Of a stretch of 64,000 nt of DNA, positions 1-7,973 are shown one piece after another (within the stretch, counting starts at the first letter, position 1; each line of letters starts with the position of its first letter). The translations under genes were made by a program, and so were the position numbers. The notes under the pieces are model-generated. The model saw nothing but the letters and a program-made list of their open reading frames with translations, did no database searches and was not told the DNA's origin. Source of the DNA: Duganella sacchari (GTDB lineage Bacteria; Pseudomonadota; Gammaproteobacteria; Burkholderiales; Burkholderiaceae_D); contig NZ_FRCX01000002.1 of assembly GCF_900143065.1 (NCBI RefSeq), positions 124,001 to 188,000 on the forward strand, in the 5' to 3' direction.

Positions 1-1
1 C

Positions 2-799
2 GAGAACGTCGCTGCGCCGTTCATCGCCACTGGCGTGCGTCCACGCGTTGCCATCCTGCGCGAGCAGGGCGTCAACTCGCACATCGAGACGGCTTACGTG
101 ATGCATCAGGCTGGCTTCACCGCAGTCGACGTGCACATGAGCGACCTGATCTCGGGCCGCGCCAAGCTGGACGACTTCCAGGGCATCATCGCCGTCGGCG
201 GCTTCTCATACGGCGACGTATTGGGCGCGGGCGAAGGCTGGGCCAAGACCATCCTGTTCAACAACGCGCTGTCGGACCAGTTCGCCAAGTTCTTCGCACG
301 CCAGGACACCTTCGGCCTGGGTGTCTGCAACGGCTGCCAGATGATGAGCAACCTGAAACCGCTGATCCCCGGCGCGCAGGCATGGCCCAAGTTCACCACC
401 AACAAGTCGGAGAAGTTCGAAGCCCGCTTTGCCATGGTGGAAGTGCTGGATTCGCCGTCGATCTTCTTCAAGGGCATGGCCGGCACCCAGACGCCAATCG
501 CGATTGCGCACGGCGAAGGCTATGCCGACTTCTCGCAGACCGGCAACATCGGCGACGCGATTGCGGCGATGCGCTTCATCGACAACCGTGGCGCCGCCAC
601 CGAAGCCTATCCGTACAACCCGAACGGCTCGCCGCAAGGCCTGACCTCGGTGACCACGCCGGATGGCCGCTTCACCGTCATGATGCCGCACGCTGAGCGT
701 GTGTTCCGTTCCGTCCAGCACTCTTGGGCGCCGGAGTCGTGGGGTGAGGAATCGCCTTGGATGCGGATGTTCCGCAACGCCCGCAAGTTCGTGGGCTGA
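2..799 (+). CDS. purL: Phosphoribosylformylglycinamidine synthase, C-terminal part
   Basis: This is the last 265 codons of PurL; the frame is open at the left edge, so the gene begins outside the window. PurL makes FGAM from FGAR, glutamine and ATP in purine synthesis. The visible part is the class I glutamine amidotransferase domain, which supplies ammonia. The nucleophile Cys lies in GVCNGCQ (codon at 326-328), and the His and Glu of the triad lie in MPHAERVF near the C-terminus. The family is about 1,300 residues, so only the last fifth is here. A strong terminator follows 12 bases after the stop. Confidence 0.97.
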   Translation, partial: ENVAAPFIATGVRPRVAILREQGVNSHIETAYVMHQAGFTAVDVHMSDLISGRAKLDDFQGIIAVGGFSYGDVLGAGEGWAKTILFNNALSDQFAKFFARQDTFGLGVCNGCQMMSNLKPLIPGAQAWPKFTTNKSEKFEARFAMVEVLDSPSIFFKGMAGTQTPIAIAHGEGYADFSQTGNIGDAIAAMRFIDNRGAATEAYPYNPNGSPQGLTSVTTPDGRFTVMMPHAERVFRSVQHSWAPESWGEESPWMRMFRNARKFVG

Positions 800-810
800 T
801 GCAGATGAAG

Positions 811-833
811 GCCGGAGCGATCCGGCTTTTTTT
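811..833 (+). terminator. Intrinsic terminator after purL
   Basis: Stem GCCGGA, loop GCGA and stem TCCGGC are followed by seven T. The T tract touches the stop codon of the minus-strand gene at 832, so it serves purL only. Confidence 0.9.
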
Positions 834-1467
834 ATATCCAGCCCAGCATGCCGCCGAACACGGCCAGCGCCGTCGCAACGCCTATGCCCAGCGTGGCGAC
901 GACGGCGATCTGGCGCGGCCGGGATGGCATGTCATGCACCCAGTACGCCACCAGGAAGAAGGGCAGGTAGCCGATCAGCCAGATCAGCCACGGTGCGCTG
1001 CGGTTCCATGCTGGCCATTCCCAGGTCAACGCGCCGATGCTGTTGAGCGCGTATTCGACAATCACGCAGAGCACGGAATTCACTGCGGCCAGTACCCAAC
1101 GGTTGTTGATGCCGGCGATGCTGAGCGAACGGTCTGCCGGCAGCGTACGCGCCGCGTACAAGCCCATGATGGCGAACATGAAGCAGATTTCGATGTTGAG
1201 CCCGATCAGAATGACATAGGCCGAGCCGCCCGGCGTCGCCCAGGCCGGGGCGACGCCGGAAAAGTGGAACAACAGGCCATTCCAGATTTCGTTCACCCAG
1301 TCCATCAGCCAGAACGCCAGGCCGGCCAGCACGACATTCCAGCGTCTGGCGGCAGCCTGTTCGCCATAGGCGTAGATGACCAGCAACAGCAGGGGGATGA
1401 CGTACCACTGAAAATGGGATGGGTTGCGGACCAGGTCCTGTGCCTGCGCGGCTGATGCTGCAATCAT
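832..1467 (-). CDS. Conserved multi-pass membrane protein of unknown function
   Basis: A 211-residue protein that I do not recognise as a named family. I see about six hydrophobic segments, at roughly residues 20-37, 45-65, 85-110, 125-145, 160-180 and 188-208. There is no signal peptide and no catalytic motif I can name. A conserved-looking aromatic stretch, MDWVNEIWNGLLFHF, sits between the second and third segments. The start at 1467 is chosen because an AGGAG box lies a few bases upstream; a longer reading frame to 1551 would run through the divergent promoter. It is transcribed away from an AraC regulator, which may control it through the repeats at 1509-1560. Confidence 0.75.
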   Translation of the reverse strand: MIAASAAQAQDLVRNPSHFQWYVIPLLLLVIYAYGEQAAARRWNVVLAGLAFWLMDWVNEIWNGLLFHFSGVAPAWATPGGSAYVILIGLNIEICFMFAIMGLYAARTLPADRSLSIAGINNRWVLAAVNSVLCVIVEYALNSIGALTWEWPAWNRSAPWLIWLIGYLPFFLVAYWVHDMPSRPRQIAVVATLGIGVATALAVFGGMLGWI

Positions 1468-1508
1468 GTGCGTACTCCTGTGGTTGAAATGGCACGATGC
1501 TAGCCATT

Positions 1509-1560
1509 GCCAGCATTGCTGGCTTGACAATGATGGCCAGCTTTTTGACAATTCAGGCCA
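1509..1560. promoter_or_regulatory. Operator-like repeats in a divergent promoter
   Basis: A perfect inverted repeat, GCCAGC-ATT-GCTGGC (1509-1523), is followed by two direct repeats: TTGACAATGATGGCCA (1524-1539) and TTGACAATTCAGGCCA (1545-1560). They match at 13 of 16 bases and start exactly 21 bp apart, two helical turns. That is the usual geometry of paired AraC-family half sites. They lie between the membrane protein gene and the AraC gene. Confidence 0.6.
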
Positions 1561-2558
1561 TGAGCTACACCGCCGCCATTCCTGCCGCCTATGTCCGCCT
1601 GCTGTCCGACTACCTTGTCACGCGTGGCGAAACGGCGCTGGTCGGCACGCCGCAGTCGGGATGTACGGCAGCGCAGTGGCGCGCCATGCTGGAGAATGCG
1701 GCCGAGCGGCTTGATGATCCCGCGCTGGGGCTGCGTGTCGGGGCGGGCATCACGCCTGCACATCTGGGACCGCTAGGGTACGTTCTGCTGGCATCCAGCA
1801 GCGTACTGCCGGCATTGGAGCGCTACATCCGTTATCAGCGCCTGGTGCATGACGTCAGCCCGGTACGTTATGCCTTGGGCAGTGACGGGCTGGTGCTGGA
1901 GTGGGGCGCAGCGTCGCGCGAGGTCGGTTTGCTGGTCAATCAGTGCGGCATGGCGGCGATGGTGCAGTTTGTCCGTGACATTACTGGCGTGCCCACGCTC
2001 GCGCCGCTGGCGGTCCATTTCGTTGAGCCGTCGCCAGCTGACGTGACGCCTTATGCGCAATTGTTCCGCTGCCAGGTGCTGTTCAATGCTGCGGCGACCA
2101 GAATCGACTTTCCCGCCGGTCTGACGGGGCAGCCGCTGCGCCAGCCTGATCCTGCGTTGGTAACCCTGCTGGAGCGGCAGGTTCAGGAACTGCTGGCGGC
2201 GTTGCCGGACGAACAGGACCTGGCGTCGCAGCTACAACGCCAGATTGCCGCCGCGCTCGTGCAGGGTGAACCGCTGCTGGACACGGTCGCCGCAGCGATG
2301 CATATTTCTGGCCGCACGCTGCGCCGCAAGCTGGAGCAGGGCGGCTGGACTTTCCAGCAATTGCTGGATGATGTACGCCTTAAAATGGCGCAAGAATATC
2401 TGCGTGATACACGTCTGACATTGCCGGAAATCGCACTGCTTTTAGGCTATTCCGAGCAAAGCGCATTTAATCGTGCATTTATGAGATGGACTGGAGAAAC
2501 TCCCCGCGCCAGACGATTAAAGATGCTTGTTGGCCTCGCGGAAACTGAGCGGCGCTAA
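1560..2558 (+). CDS. AraC-family transcriptional regulator with arabinose_bd-type N-terminal domain
   Basis: A 332-residue regulator. Residues about 15-200 look like the arabinose-binding-type effector domain found in OruR/ArgR-like AraC proteins. Residues about 235-325 hold the double helix-turn-helix, with RTLRRKLEQGG in the first half and the typical IALLLGYSEQSAFNRAF in the second. An upstream ATG at 1497 is also in frame, but it would place the 21-bp direct repeat inside the coding sequence; the start at 1560 leaves the repeats intergenic. The effector is unknown. The divergent membrane protein gene is the obvious candidate target. The end overlaps the convergent alkD-like gene by 42 bases. 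Confidence 0.88.
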   Translation: MSYTAAIPAAYVRLLSDYLVTRGETALVGTPQSGCTAAQWRAMLENAAERLDDPALGLRVGAGITPAHLGPLGYVLLASSSVLPALERYIRYQRLVHDVSPVRYALGSDGLVLEWGAASREVGLLVNQCGMAAMVQFVRDITGVPTLAPLAVHFVEPSPADVTPYAQLFRCQVLFNAAATRIDFPAGLTGQPLRQPDPALVTLLERQVQELLAALPDEQDLASQLQRQIAAALVQGEPLLDTVAAAMHISGRTLRRKLEQGGWTFQQLLDDVRLKMAQEYLRDTRLTLPEIALLLGYSEQSAFNRAFMRWTGETPRARRLKMLVGLAETERR

Positions 2559-3176
2559 ACGTGCTTGTTCCCTTAATGTGAAAGCGCGGACCGCATCGGG
2601 TGCATGACGGGCATAATCCCTTAATGACCAGCCGATGGCTTTTTGAATAAAGAATTCCTTTTCATGTGCCAAGGCCAGGGCGTAATCAAATAAGCGTGTT
2701 TGATCGGTTTTATTACGCCAACCTAATTGGTGCAATAAGGCGATGCGGCGTATCCACATATTCTGATCGCGTAACGCCTCGTCCATATAATCATGCCGGT
2801 GGCGTAAAACATCGCCGATAATTCCTGCCAGCGTATCGACCGTGTCCCACCAGGACTGATCCTTTGCCAAGGCCATTAACGCGGGTATGGATTCGGCATC
2901 TAATTCTTTCCAATGCATGGCCAGCATATCCAGCGCCACGTATTGATATTCGCGCTGCGGTAATTCCCAGAGTGCGCGGGCATGTTCCAGCAGGGCTGGC
3001 GTGCCGCTGCCTTTCAGGGCCTTGAGCAAACTCCTGCAGCTTGCCCGGCGCTGCGGCGTGCCGACGCCAATGAAGTCGAACTGGTCGCGCATGTAGGCGC
3101 GCATGGCGGGTGCGCGGGCGGGATCGGCCTCCGAGGCAAGGGCGATTGCTACGTTGGTCAGAAAGTCCGGTTTCAT
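2517..3176 (-). CDS. AlkD-like DNA alkylation repair protein
   Basis: A 219-residue HEAT-like alpha-helical protein of the DNA alkylation repair family. AlkD removes positively charged alkylpurines such as 3-methyladenine and 7-methylguanine without base flipping. The motif QSWWDTVD in mid-protein fits the Trp/Asp active-site cluster of AlkD, and a further Trp (IGWSLRDYA) lies near the C-terminus. The start at 3176 (MKPDFL) is preferred over an in-frame codon 14 residues upstream. Bases 2520-2900 are clearly more AT-rich than the surroundings. The 3' end overlaps the convergent AraC gene. Confidence 0.85.
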   Translation of the reverse strand: MKPDFLTNVAIALASEADPARAPAMRAYMRDQFDFIGVGTPQRRASCRSLLKALKGSGTPALLEHARALWELPQREYQYVALDMLAMHWKELDAESIPALMALAKDQSWWDTVDTLAGIIGDVLRHRHDYMDEALRDQNMWIRRIALLHQLGWRNKTDQTRLFDYALALAHEKEFFIQKAIGWSLRDYARHAPDAVRAFTLREQARLAPLSFREANKHL

Positions 3177-3223
3177 GCTAGTAGTTGGCGCGTTCAAGCC
3201 ATTTGTCAGTGTGAACAAGACGT

Positions 3224-3250
3224 AAAAAAAGCGCCTGCATACAGGCGCTT
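3224..3250 (-). terminator. Intrinsic terminator of the downstream parvulin gene
   Basis: Read on the minus strand, stem AAGCGCCTG, loop TATG and stem CAGGCGCTT run into a T tract (A tract at 3224-3230 on the plus strand). Confidence 0.9.
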
Positions 3251-3269
3251 CTTGCTGCCGGAATCCAGC

Positions 3270-4049
3270 TTACTGGATCTTGGCTTTCTTCATCAGTTCT
3301 TCGCGGTATGCGGCGATCTTACGCTGCATCAGGCCTTCACTGATCTGGCCGCGTGCTTCGTCCAGGGTTGGGAACTTGGTTGGACGCGATTCTTCCAGGC
3401 GGATCACGTGGTAGCCGAATTCCGATTTGACCGGGGTCTGGGTGGTTTCACCGTTTTTCAGTGCCACCATGGCATCGGCGAATGGCTTGACCAGTTTGCC
3501 TGGGGACATCCAGCCCAGATCGCCGCCATTGGCGCCCGAACCTGGATCTTTCGATGCTTTGGCCAGGTCTTCGAATTTGGCGCCGCCTTTGAGCTTGGCG
3601 ATAATATCCTTGGCTTCCTGTTCGGTCGCTACCAGAATATGACGCGAGTGATATTCGGTTGGGCCAACTGCCGCTTTATATTTATCCAGCTCAGCCTGAA
3701 TATCAGCGTCTTTGATTGGATTCTTTTTCACATAATCAGCCAGCATCGCATTGATGATAATGCTTTGACGGGCATTGTCGATTGCGGCATTGACCTCAGG
3801 CTTTTTACCGTAGCCTTGTTTATCCGCTTCCTGCAGCAATACTTCACGGCCGATCAGTTCTTTTTTCACCATGTCGCGCAGTTGCGGCGAATCAGGCTGC
3901 TGGCCTTGCGCAACGACTTGCTTAACCATTTGATCAACCTTGGCGGCAGGAATAGCCTTGCCATTGACGGTCGCGACGTTCTGCGCGAATGCTGGTGCTG
4001 CAGCGACAGCGATCAGTGCTAACAACAGGCGGGCTGGTTTCAACATCAT
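3270..4049 (-). CDS. Periplasmic parvulin-type peptidyl-prolyl isomerase (paralogue 1)
   Basis: A 259-residue secreted foldase. The signal peptide is about residues 1-22, with cleavage after AFA. A SurA-N-like helical region follows, then a PpiC rotamase domain at roughly 130-225. That domain shows the family landmarks SRHILV, GGDLGWM and FGYHVIRLEE. It should catalyse cis-trans prolyl isomerisation and assist outer-membrane protein folding in the periplasm. It is a close tandem paralogue of the gene at 4142-4918: the signal peptide and the segment VVAQGQQPDSPQLRD are almost identical. Each copy has its own terminator, so they can be transcribed separately. Confidence 0.93.
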   Translation of the reverse strand: MMLKPARLLLALIAVAAAPAFAQNVATVNGKAIPAAKVDQMVKQVVAQGQQPDSPQLRDMVKKELIGREVLLQEADKQGYGKKPEVNAAIDNARQSIIINAMLADYVKKNPIKDADIQAELDKYKAAVGPTEYHSRHILVATEQEAKDIIAKLKGGAKFEDLAKASKDPGSGANGGDLGWMSPGKLVKPFADAMVALKNGETTQTPVKSEFGYHVIRLEESRPTKFPTLDEARGQISEGLMQRKIAAYREELMKKAKIQ

Positions 4050-4103
4050 TATTTAAATCCTATAAAAAGTACACGCTAAGGGCGCATGATACCAACGCTG
4101 AAT

Positions 4104-4128
4104 CAAAAACGGCGCCCCGCAGGGCGCC
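4104..4128 (-). terminator. Intrinsic terminator between the two parvulin genes
   Basis: On the minus strand, stem GGCGCCC, loop TGCG and stem GGGCGCC are followed by GTTTTTG. Confidence 0.8.
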
Positions 4129-4141
4129 GCCTTTCATAACA

Positions 4142-4918
4142 TTACTGCACTTTTGCTTTCTTGACCAGTTCTTCTTGGTAAGCTTGCAGTTTCTTCTGGG
4201 TCAGTGCTTCGGCCACTTGTGGCTTCACTTCTTCCAGGGTTGGCAGTTTGGCGGCACGGATATCGTCCACTTTGATCACGTGGAAACCGTTAGGGGTTTG
4301 CACTGGCTTCTCGGTAACCTGGCCTTTTTGCAGGGCCACGAAGGCTTGCGAGAACACTGGTGGGAAGGATGAAGGCGAAGCCCAGTCCAGGTCGCCGCCA
4401 TTGGCTGCCGAGCCGGTGTCTTTCGACTGCTTGGCCAGGTCTTCAAACTTGGCGCCGCCCTTGATCTTGGCGATCACGTCGTTGGCTTCGGCTTCGGTGC
4501 CCAGCAGGATGTGGCGCACGTGGTATTCCTTGTCGCCAGCCTGGGCAACAAAGCGGTCGTATTCGGCCTTGATTTCCGCATCCGATACCGGGTTTTTCTT
4601 GACGTAATCAGCAACCATGGCGTTGATCATGATGGCCTGACGGGCGTTCTCGAGCGCGGTCTTGACGTCGGCGTTCTTGGCGTAACCTTGCTTTTCCGCT
4701 TCCTGCATCATGACTTCGCGGCCGATCAGGTCTTTCTTGATCAGATCGCGCAGTTGTGGGGAATCAGGCTGCTGGCCCTGGGCCACGACTTGTTTGACGA
4801 CCGCGTCCACGCGCGAAGTTGGAATAGCCTTGCCATTAACAACGGCAACGTTTTGCGCAAAAGCTGGAACAGCGACAACGAGAAGTGCAATCAGCAACTT
4901 GGCTGGCTTGAAAGTCAT
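4142..4918 (-). CDS. Periplasmic parvulin-type peptidyl-prolyl isomerase (paralogue 2)
   Basis: A 258-residue protein with a signal peptide ending at AFA (residue 21), an N-terminal chaperone-like helical region and a C-terminal PpiC domain (about 130-222). Rotamase landmarks are VRHILLG, GGDLDWASP and NGFHVIKVDD. Function is as for the neighbouring copy: a periplasmic prolyl isomerase and chaperone. It follows bolA by 120 bases on the same strand. That order (yciB, bolA, PpiC protein) is common in betaproteobacteria, so this copy is probably the ancestral one. The Gly-Trp of copy 1 (GGDLGWM) is Asp-Trp here, so the pocket edges differ. Confidence 0.93.
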   Translation of the reverse strand: MTFKPAKLLIALLVVAVPAFAQNVAVVNGKAIPTSRVDAVVKQVVAQGQQPDSPQLRDLIKKDLIGREVMMQEAEKQGYAKNADVKTALENARQAIMINAMVADYVKKNPVSDAEIKAEYDRFVAQAGDKEYHVRHILLGTEAEANDVIAKIKGGAKFEDLAKQSKDTGSAANGGDLDWASPSSFPPVFSQAFVALQKGQVTEKPVQTPNGFHVIKVDDIRAAKLPTLEEVKPQVAEALTQKKLQAYQEELVKKAKVQ

Positions 4919-5038
4919 TATTAATTCCTGTAATAGGGAAAGTTTAGCGAGGTACTCGGATGGGGTTGGACTAACTATCTGTCTTTGTCTTCAATTATTT
5001 TAAAAGCCGATAGCAGCCTCACCGTTCCAAGCGCTACA

Positions 5039-5320
5039 TCATACTTCGGACGGAGCCAATGCGGTAATGGCCAATGCATGAATTTCTTTATGCATCATAT
5101 CGTGCACGGAATCATACACGAGTCGATGTCTCGTGACGAGTTTAAGCCCTTCGAATTGTAACGAAACAATTCTAACGTTGTAATGGCCACCACCGGACGC
5201 CGCGCCGGCATGGCCGGCGTGGGCGGCGGAGTCGTCATCGAGCACCAGTTCCACAGGATTGAGTTTGTCGATAAAGCGGGCGCGCATGCGCTCCAGGCGG
5301 GTATCCTGAATCGGGTTCAT
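5039..5320 (-). CDS. bolA: BolA family protein
   Basis: A 93-residue BolA-type protein with the class II KH-like fold. The family works with monothiol glutaredoxins in iron-sulfur trafficking and is also linked to stress morphology. The C-terminal signature is present: FEGLKLVTRHRLVYD, then HKEIHALAITAL; its histidines are candidate cluster ligands. The start ATG overlaps the stop of yciB by four bases, so the two are translationally coupled. It is a little longer than the shortest BolA proteins because of a His/Ala/Gly-rich loop around residues 33-47. Confidence 0.9.
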   Translation of the reverse strand: MNPIQDTRLERMRARFIDKLNPVELVLDDDSAAHAGHAGAASGGGHYNVRIVSLQFEGLKLVTRHRLVYDSVHDMMHKEIHALAITALAPSEV

Positions 5321-5946
5321 GCCTGGTCCTTGATATGACGCGACAAATAAACCGTTTGCGCCACGATAAATACAAACATGATAGCGGTGGCGCCAAACGC
5401 TTTAAAGTTGACCCAGGCGTTGGTATTGCCTTTGAAAAGCACAAAGGCCAGATACCAATTCAATGCGCCCATAAACACAAAGAAACCGATCCAGGCCAGA
5501 TTCAGGCGGGTCCAGATCTGCTCCGGCAATTCAATGATCTCGCCCATCGATTTGCGCATCAGGTTCTTTTTAAACACCAGGTCGCTGACCAGCAGCACGG
5601 CCGCCAGCAGCCAATACACGATACTGAGCTTCCATTTGATGAAGTCTTCATCGTGCAGGTAAATGGTCAAGCCGCCGAACACGACGAACATGCCCAGCGA
5701 CAGCCACAAAATCCCGTCAACCTTCCGGCCGCGCAGCTTGATCCAGCCAATTTGCGCCATGGTGGCCAGAATACCGACCAGGGTCGCAATGACGATAGGC
5801 GATTGCTCCGGCGTGACGGAGCCACCGGAAATCATGCCGCTCAGGTAAGTGTTGATGAAATGCTGAGCCGCATCGGCATTCAAGCCAGTCAGTTTGTAGG
5901 CTGCAAAAAACAGTAGTACCGGGATAAAGTCGAACAGGAATTTCAT
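5317..5946 (-). CDS. yciB: Inner-membrane septation protein YciB/IspA type
   Basis: A 209-residue polytopic membrane protein with five to six hydrophobic helices. The N-terminal MKFLFDFIPVLLFFAAYK is diagnostic for YciB (intracellular septation protein A). The family is needed for normal cell division and envelope synthesis and interacts with elongation and division proteins in enterics. It lies nine bases after msrB and overlaps bolA by four bases, so it is part of the selO-msrB-yciB-bolA operon. Confidence 0.93.
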   Translation of the reverse strand: MKFLFDFIPVLLFFAAYKLTGLNADAAQHFINTYLSGMISGGSVTPEQSPIVIATLVGILATMAQIGWIKLRGRKVDGILWLSLGMFVVFGGLTIYLHDEDFIKWKLSIVYWLLAAVLLVSDLVFKKNLMRKSMGEIIELPEQIWTRLNLAWIGFFVFMGALNWYLAFVLFKGNTNAWVNFKAFGATAIMFVFIVAQTVYLSRHIKDQA

Positions 5947-5955
5947 GATGTCTTA

Positions 5956-6354
5956 TTAGTCTTGTGGGTCAAAGCGCAGGGACGCCGAGTTGATGCAGTA
6001 ACGCAGTCCGGTCGGCGGCGGGCCGTCCGGGAATACATGGCCGAGGTGGGCGTCGCACACGGCACAGATGGTCTCCGTTCTCAGCATACCATGGGAACGG
6101 TCGACTTTCTCGATGACATTGGCCGGGTCGATGGGCTCGAAATAGCTGGGCCAGCCGCAGCCGGAGTCAAATTTGGTGTCGGAACGGAACAACGGCGTGT
6201 TGCAGCACACGCAGGTGTAAATACCGGGTTCGTGATGATCCCAGAACTTGCCGGTGAATGCGCGCTCGGTGGCCGCATGCCGGGTCACTTGATATTCCAT
6301 CGGGTCCAGTTGGGCGCGCCATTCGGCGTCGGGTTTGGTGACTTTATTGCTCAT
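5956..6354 (-). CDS. msrB: Peptide-methionine (R)-S-oxide reductase
   Basis: A 132-residue MsrB that reduces the R epimer of methionine sulfoxide in proteins. Two CxxC pairs (CVCC and CAVC) form the structural zinc site. The catalytic Cys120 lies in [11 protein letters not shown] at the C-terminus. [10 protein letters not shown] and GHVFPDG are further family landmarks. There is no signal peptide, so it should be cytoplasmic. It sits 14 bases downstream of selO; SelO modifies redox proteins, so the pair makes sense as an oxidative-stress unit (inference). Confidence 0.96.
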   Translation of the reverse strand: MSNKVTKPDAEWRAQLDPMEYQVTRHAATERAFTGKFWDHHEPGIYTCVCCNTPLFRSDTKFDSGCGWPSYFEPIDPANVIEKVDRSHGMLRTETICAVCDAHLGHVFPDGPPPTGLRYCINSASLRFDPQD

Positions 6355-6368
6355 GGCTTAGTACTCGC

Positions 6369-7787
6369 TTAAGAGGAACAGCTGACTTCCAGTTGGCTTG
6401 CCCAGTCCGGCGGCAAGGCGGCATAGTGCTCATGTTCGGGCTGTTCGTCGTAGGGACGCTGCAACACGGCCAGCAGGCGTTCCACCTCGGAAAAGTCCTT
6501 ATTCTGCGCTTTTTCAATGGCCACTTGGGCCAAGTAGTTTCGCAGCACATATTTGGGGTTGACCTGATTCATCACAAGCGCGCGCGCGCTGTCGTCGCTG
6601 GCTTCGGCGCGCAGGCGGGTGCGGTAGCGTTGCGCCCATGCGTCGAACGCGGCCCGGTCGATGAACAGGTCGCGCAGCGGCTCGTCGCCGCTGGCATCGG
6701 CTGCGCGCACGCCGCTCAGGCGGCGGAAGAACAGCGTGAAATCGACGCCGGGCAGCATCGCAAACATATCGTCAAACAGTGTGCGGTCGGCGTCCAGGTG
6801 CTCGTCCAGCATGGTCAGACCCAGTTTGTCGTGCAGCAACTCGTCCATTTTGGCGGCGAACGCGGGCTGATAGACGTCCAATGCGGCCTGGGTCGGCTCG
6901 ACTTCGCCGATCAGCGGCAGCAGCGCTTGCGCCAGTGCGTAGCAGTTCCAGTGGCCGATCTGCGGCTGGTTGGCGTAGGAGTAGCGGCCTTGCTGGTCGG
7001 TGTGGTTGCAGATGTGGTTGGCATCAAATGCTTCCATGAAGCCGTAGGGGCCGTAATCCAGCGTCAGGCCCAGGATGGACATATTGTCGGTGTTCATCAC
7101 GCCGTGCATGAAACCCACCGCCTGCCAGTGCGCGATCATGTGCGCCGTGCGGCGCGTGACTTCTTCCAGCAGGGCGGCATACGGGTTTTCCGCGCTGCGC
7201 AGCGCCGGATAGTGGCGGTCGATGACGTAATCGGCCAGCACCTTGAGTTCGTCGTTTTTCTTGCGGTAGTACCAGTGCTCGAAGGAGCCGAAGCGGATGA
7301 AACTGGGCGCCATGCGTACTACCACGGCCGAGGTTTCAATGGTTTCGCGCACCACGCCCTGGTCGGAACCCGCCACCGACAGCGCGCGCGACGTCGGGAT
7401 GCCGAGCGCCTGCATGGCTTCCGAACACAGGAATTCGCGGATTGACGAGCGCAGCACCGCGCGGCCATCGCCCATGCGCGAGTATGGCGTCAGGCCGGCG
7501 CCTTTCCATTGCAACTCGAGCGGACCTTGTGGCGTCGCGACCTCGCCAAACAGGATGGCGCGGCCGTCGCCCAGCTGGCCGGCCCACACGCCAAACTGGT
7601 GGCCCGAATACACGGCGGCCAGCGGCAGTGCGCGCTCCGGCACGGCGTTGCCGATCAGGATATCCAGGCCGTCGGCGACTTGCGCCGGCGTCAGGCCGAT
7701 CAGCTCCGCAGCCGGGGCGCTGACGCTCACCAGATACGGTGCGGGCAGCGGGGTCGGCATCAAACGGGTGTAGAACGCAGGCGGCAA
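6369..7787 (-). CDS. selO: Protein adenylyltransferase SelO (YdiU); start codon disrupted or non-standard
   Basis: A 472-residue reading frame of the SelO pseudokinase family, which transfers AMP to Ser/Thr/Tyr of redox proteins. Visible landmarks are [49 protein letters not shown] with the metal-binding DYGP, and the C-terminal CSS where animal SelO carries selenocysteine. The first possible start in frame is TTG at 7787, with no good ribosome site. Yet the family-like N-terminus ([16 protein letters not shown]) continues in frame upstream to about 7840. The only ATG there (7842) is one base out of frame; removing one G of its GGG would restore an intact start. So the gene has either an unusual start or a one-base insertion. 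Confidence 0.88.
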   Translation of the reverse strand: MPPAFYTRLMPTPLPAPYLVSVSAPAAELIGLTPAQVADGLDILIGNAVPERALPLAAVYSGHQFGVWAGQLGDGRAILFGEVATPQGPLELQWKGAGLTPYSRMGDGRAVLRSSIREFLCSEAMQALGIPTSRALSVAGSDQGVVRETIETSAVVVRMAPSFIRFGSFEHWYYRKKNDELKVLADYVIDRHYPALRSAENPYAALLEEVTRRTAHMIAHWQAVGFMHGVMNTDNMSILGLTLDYGPYGFMEAFDANHICNHTDQQGRYSYANQPQIGHWNCYALAQALLPLIGEVEPTQAALDVYQPAFAAKMDELLHDKLGLTMLDEHLDADRTLFDDMFAMLPGVDFTLFFRRLSGVRAADASGDEPLRDLFIDRAAFDAWAQRYRTRLRAEASDDSARALVMNQVNPKYVLRNYLAQVAIEKAQNKDFSEVERLLAVLQRPYDEQPEHEHYAALPPDWASQLEVSCSS

Positions 7788-7973
7788 GGACGCGAAGGAA
7801 TTGTCCAGCGGCAGTTTGGCGGCAGTGATGATGTGTTCCCATTCAGAATAAGCTAGCCCGGAATTTTACCGCAGGCTGGCGATGCGGCGGTGCAGCATCG
7901 AAATCCGTTGACGCTCTGCGCAACGGCGCACCACACTCGGACCATCCAAACTACGACGAAACGGAGACCTTGC

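Noticed and set aside
1497..1559. Longer AraC protein starting at the ATG at 1497
   Set aside because: The extra 21 residues would be encoded by the inverted and direct repeats that look like an operator, and no ribosome site precedes 1497.
7336..7842. 168-codon frame starting at ATG 7842 as a separate gene
   Set aside because: Only its start is meaningful, as the probable original selO start one base out of frame; the rest is an out-of-frame translation of selO.
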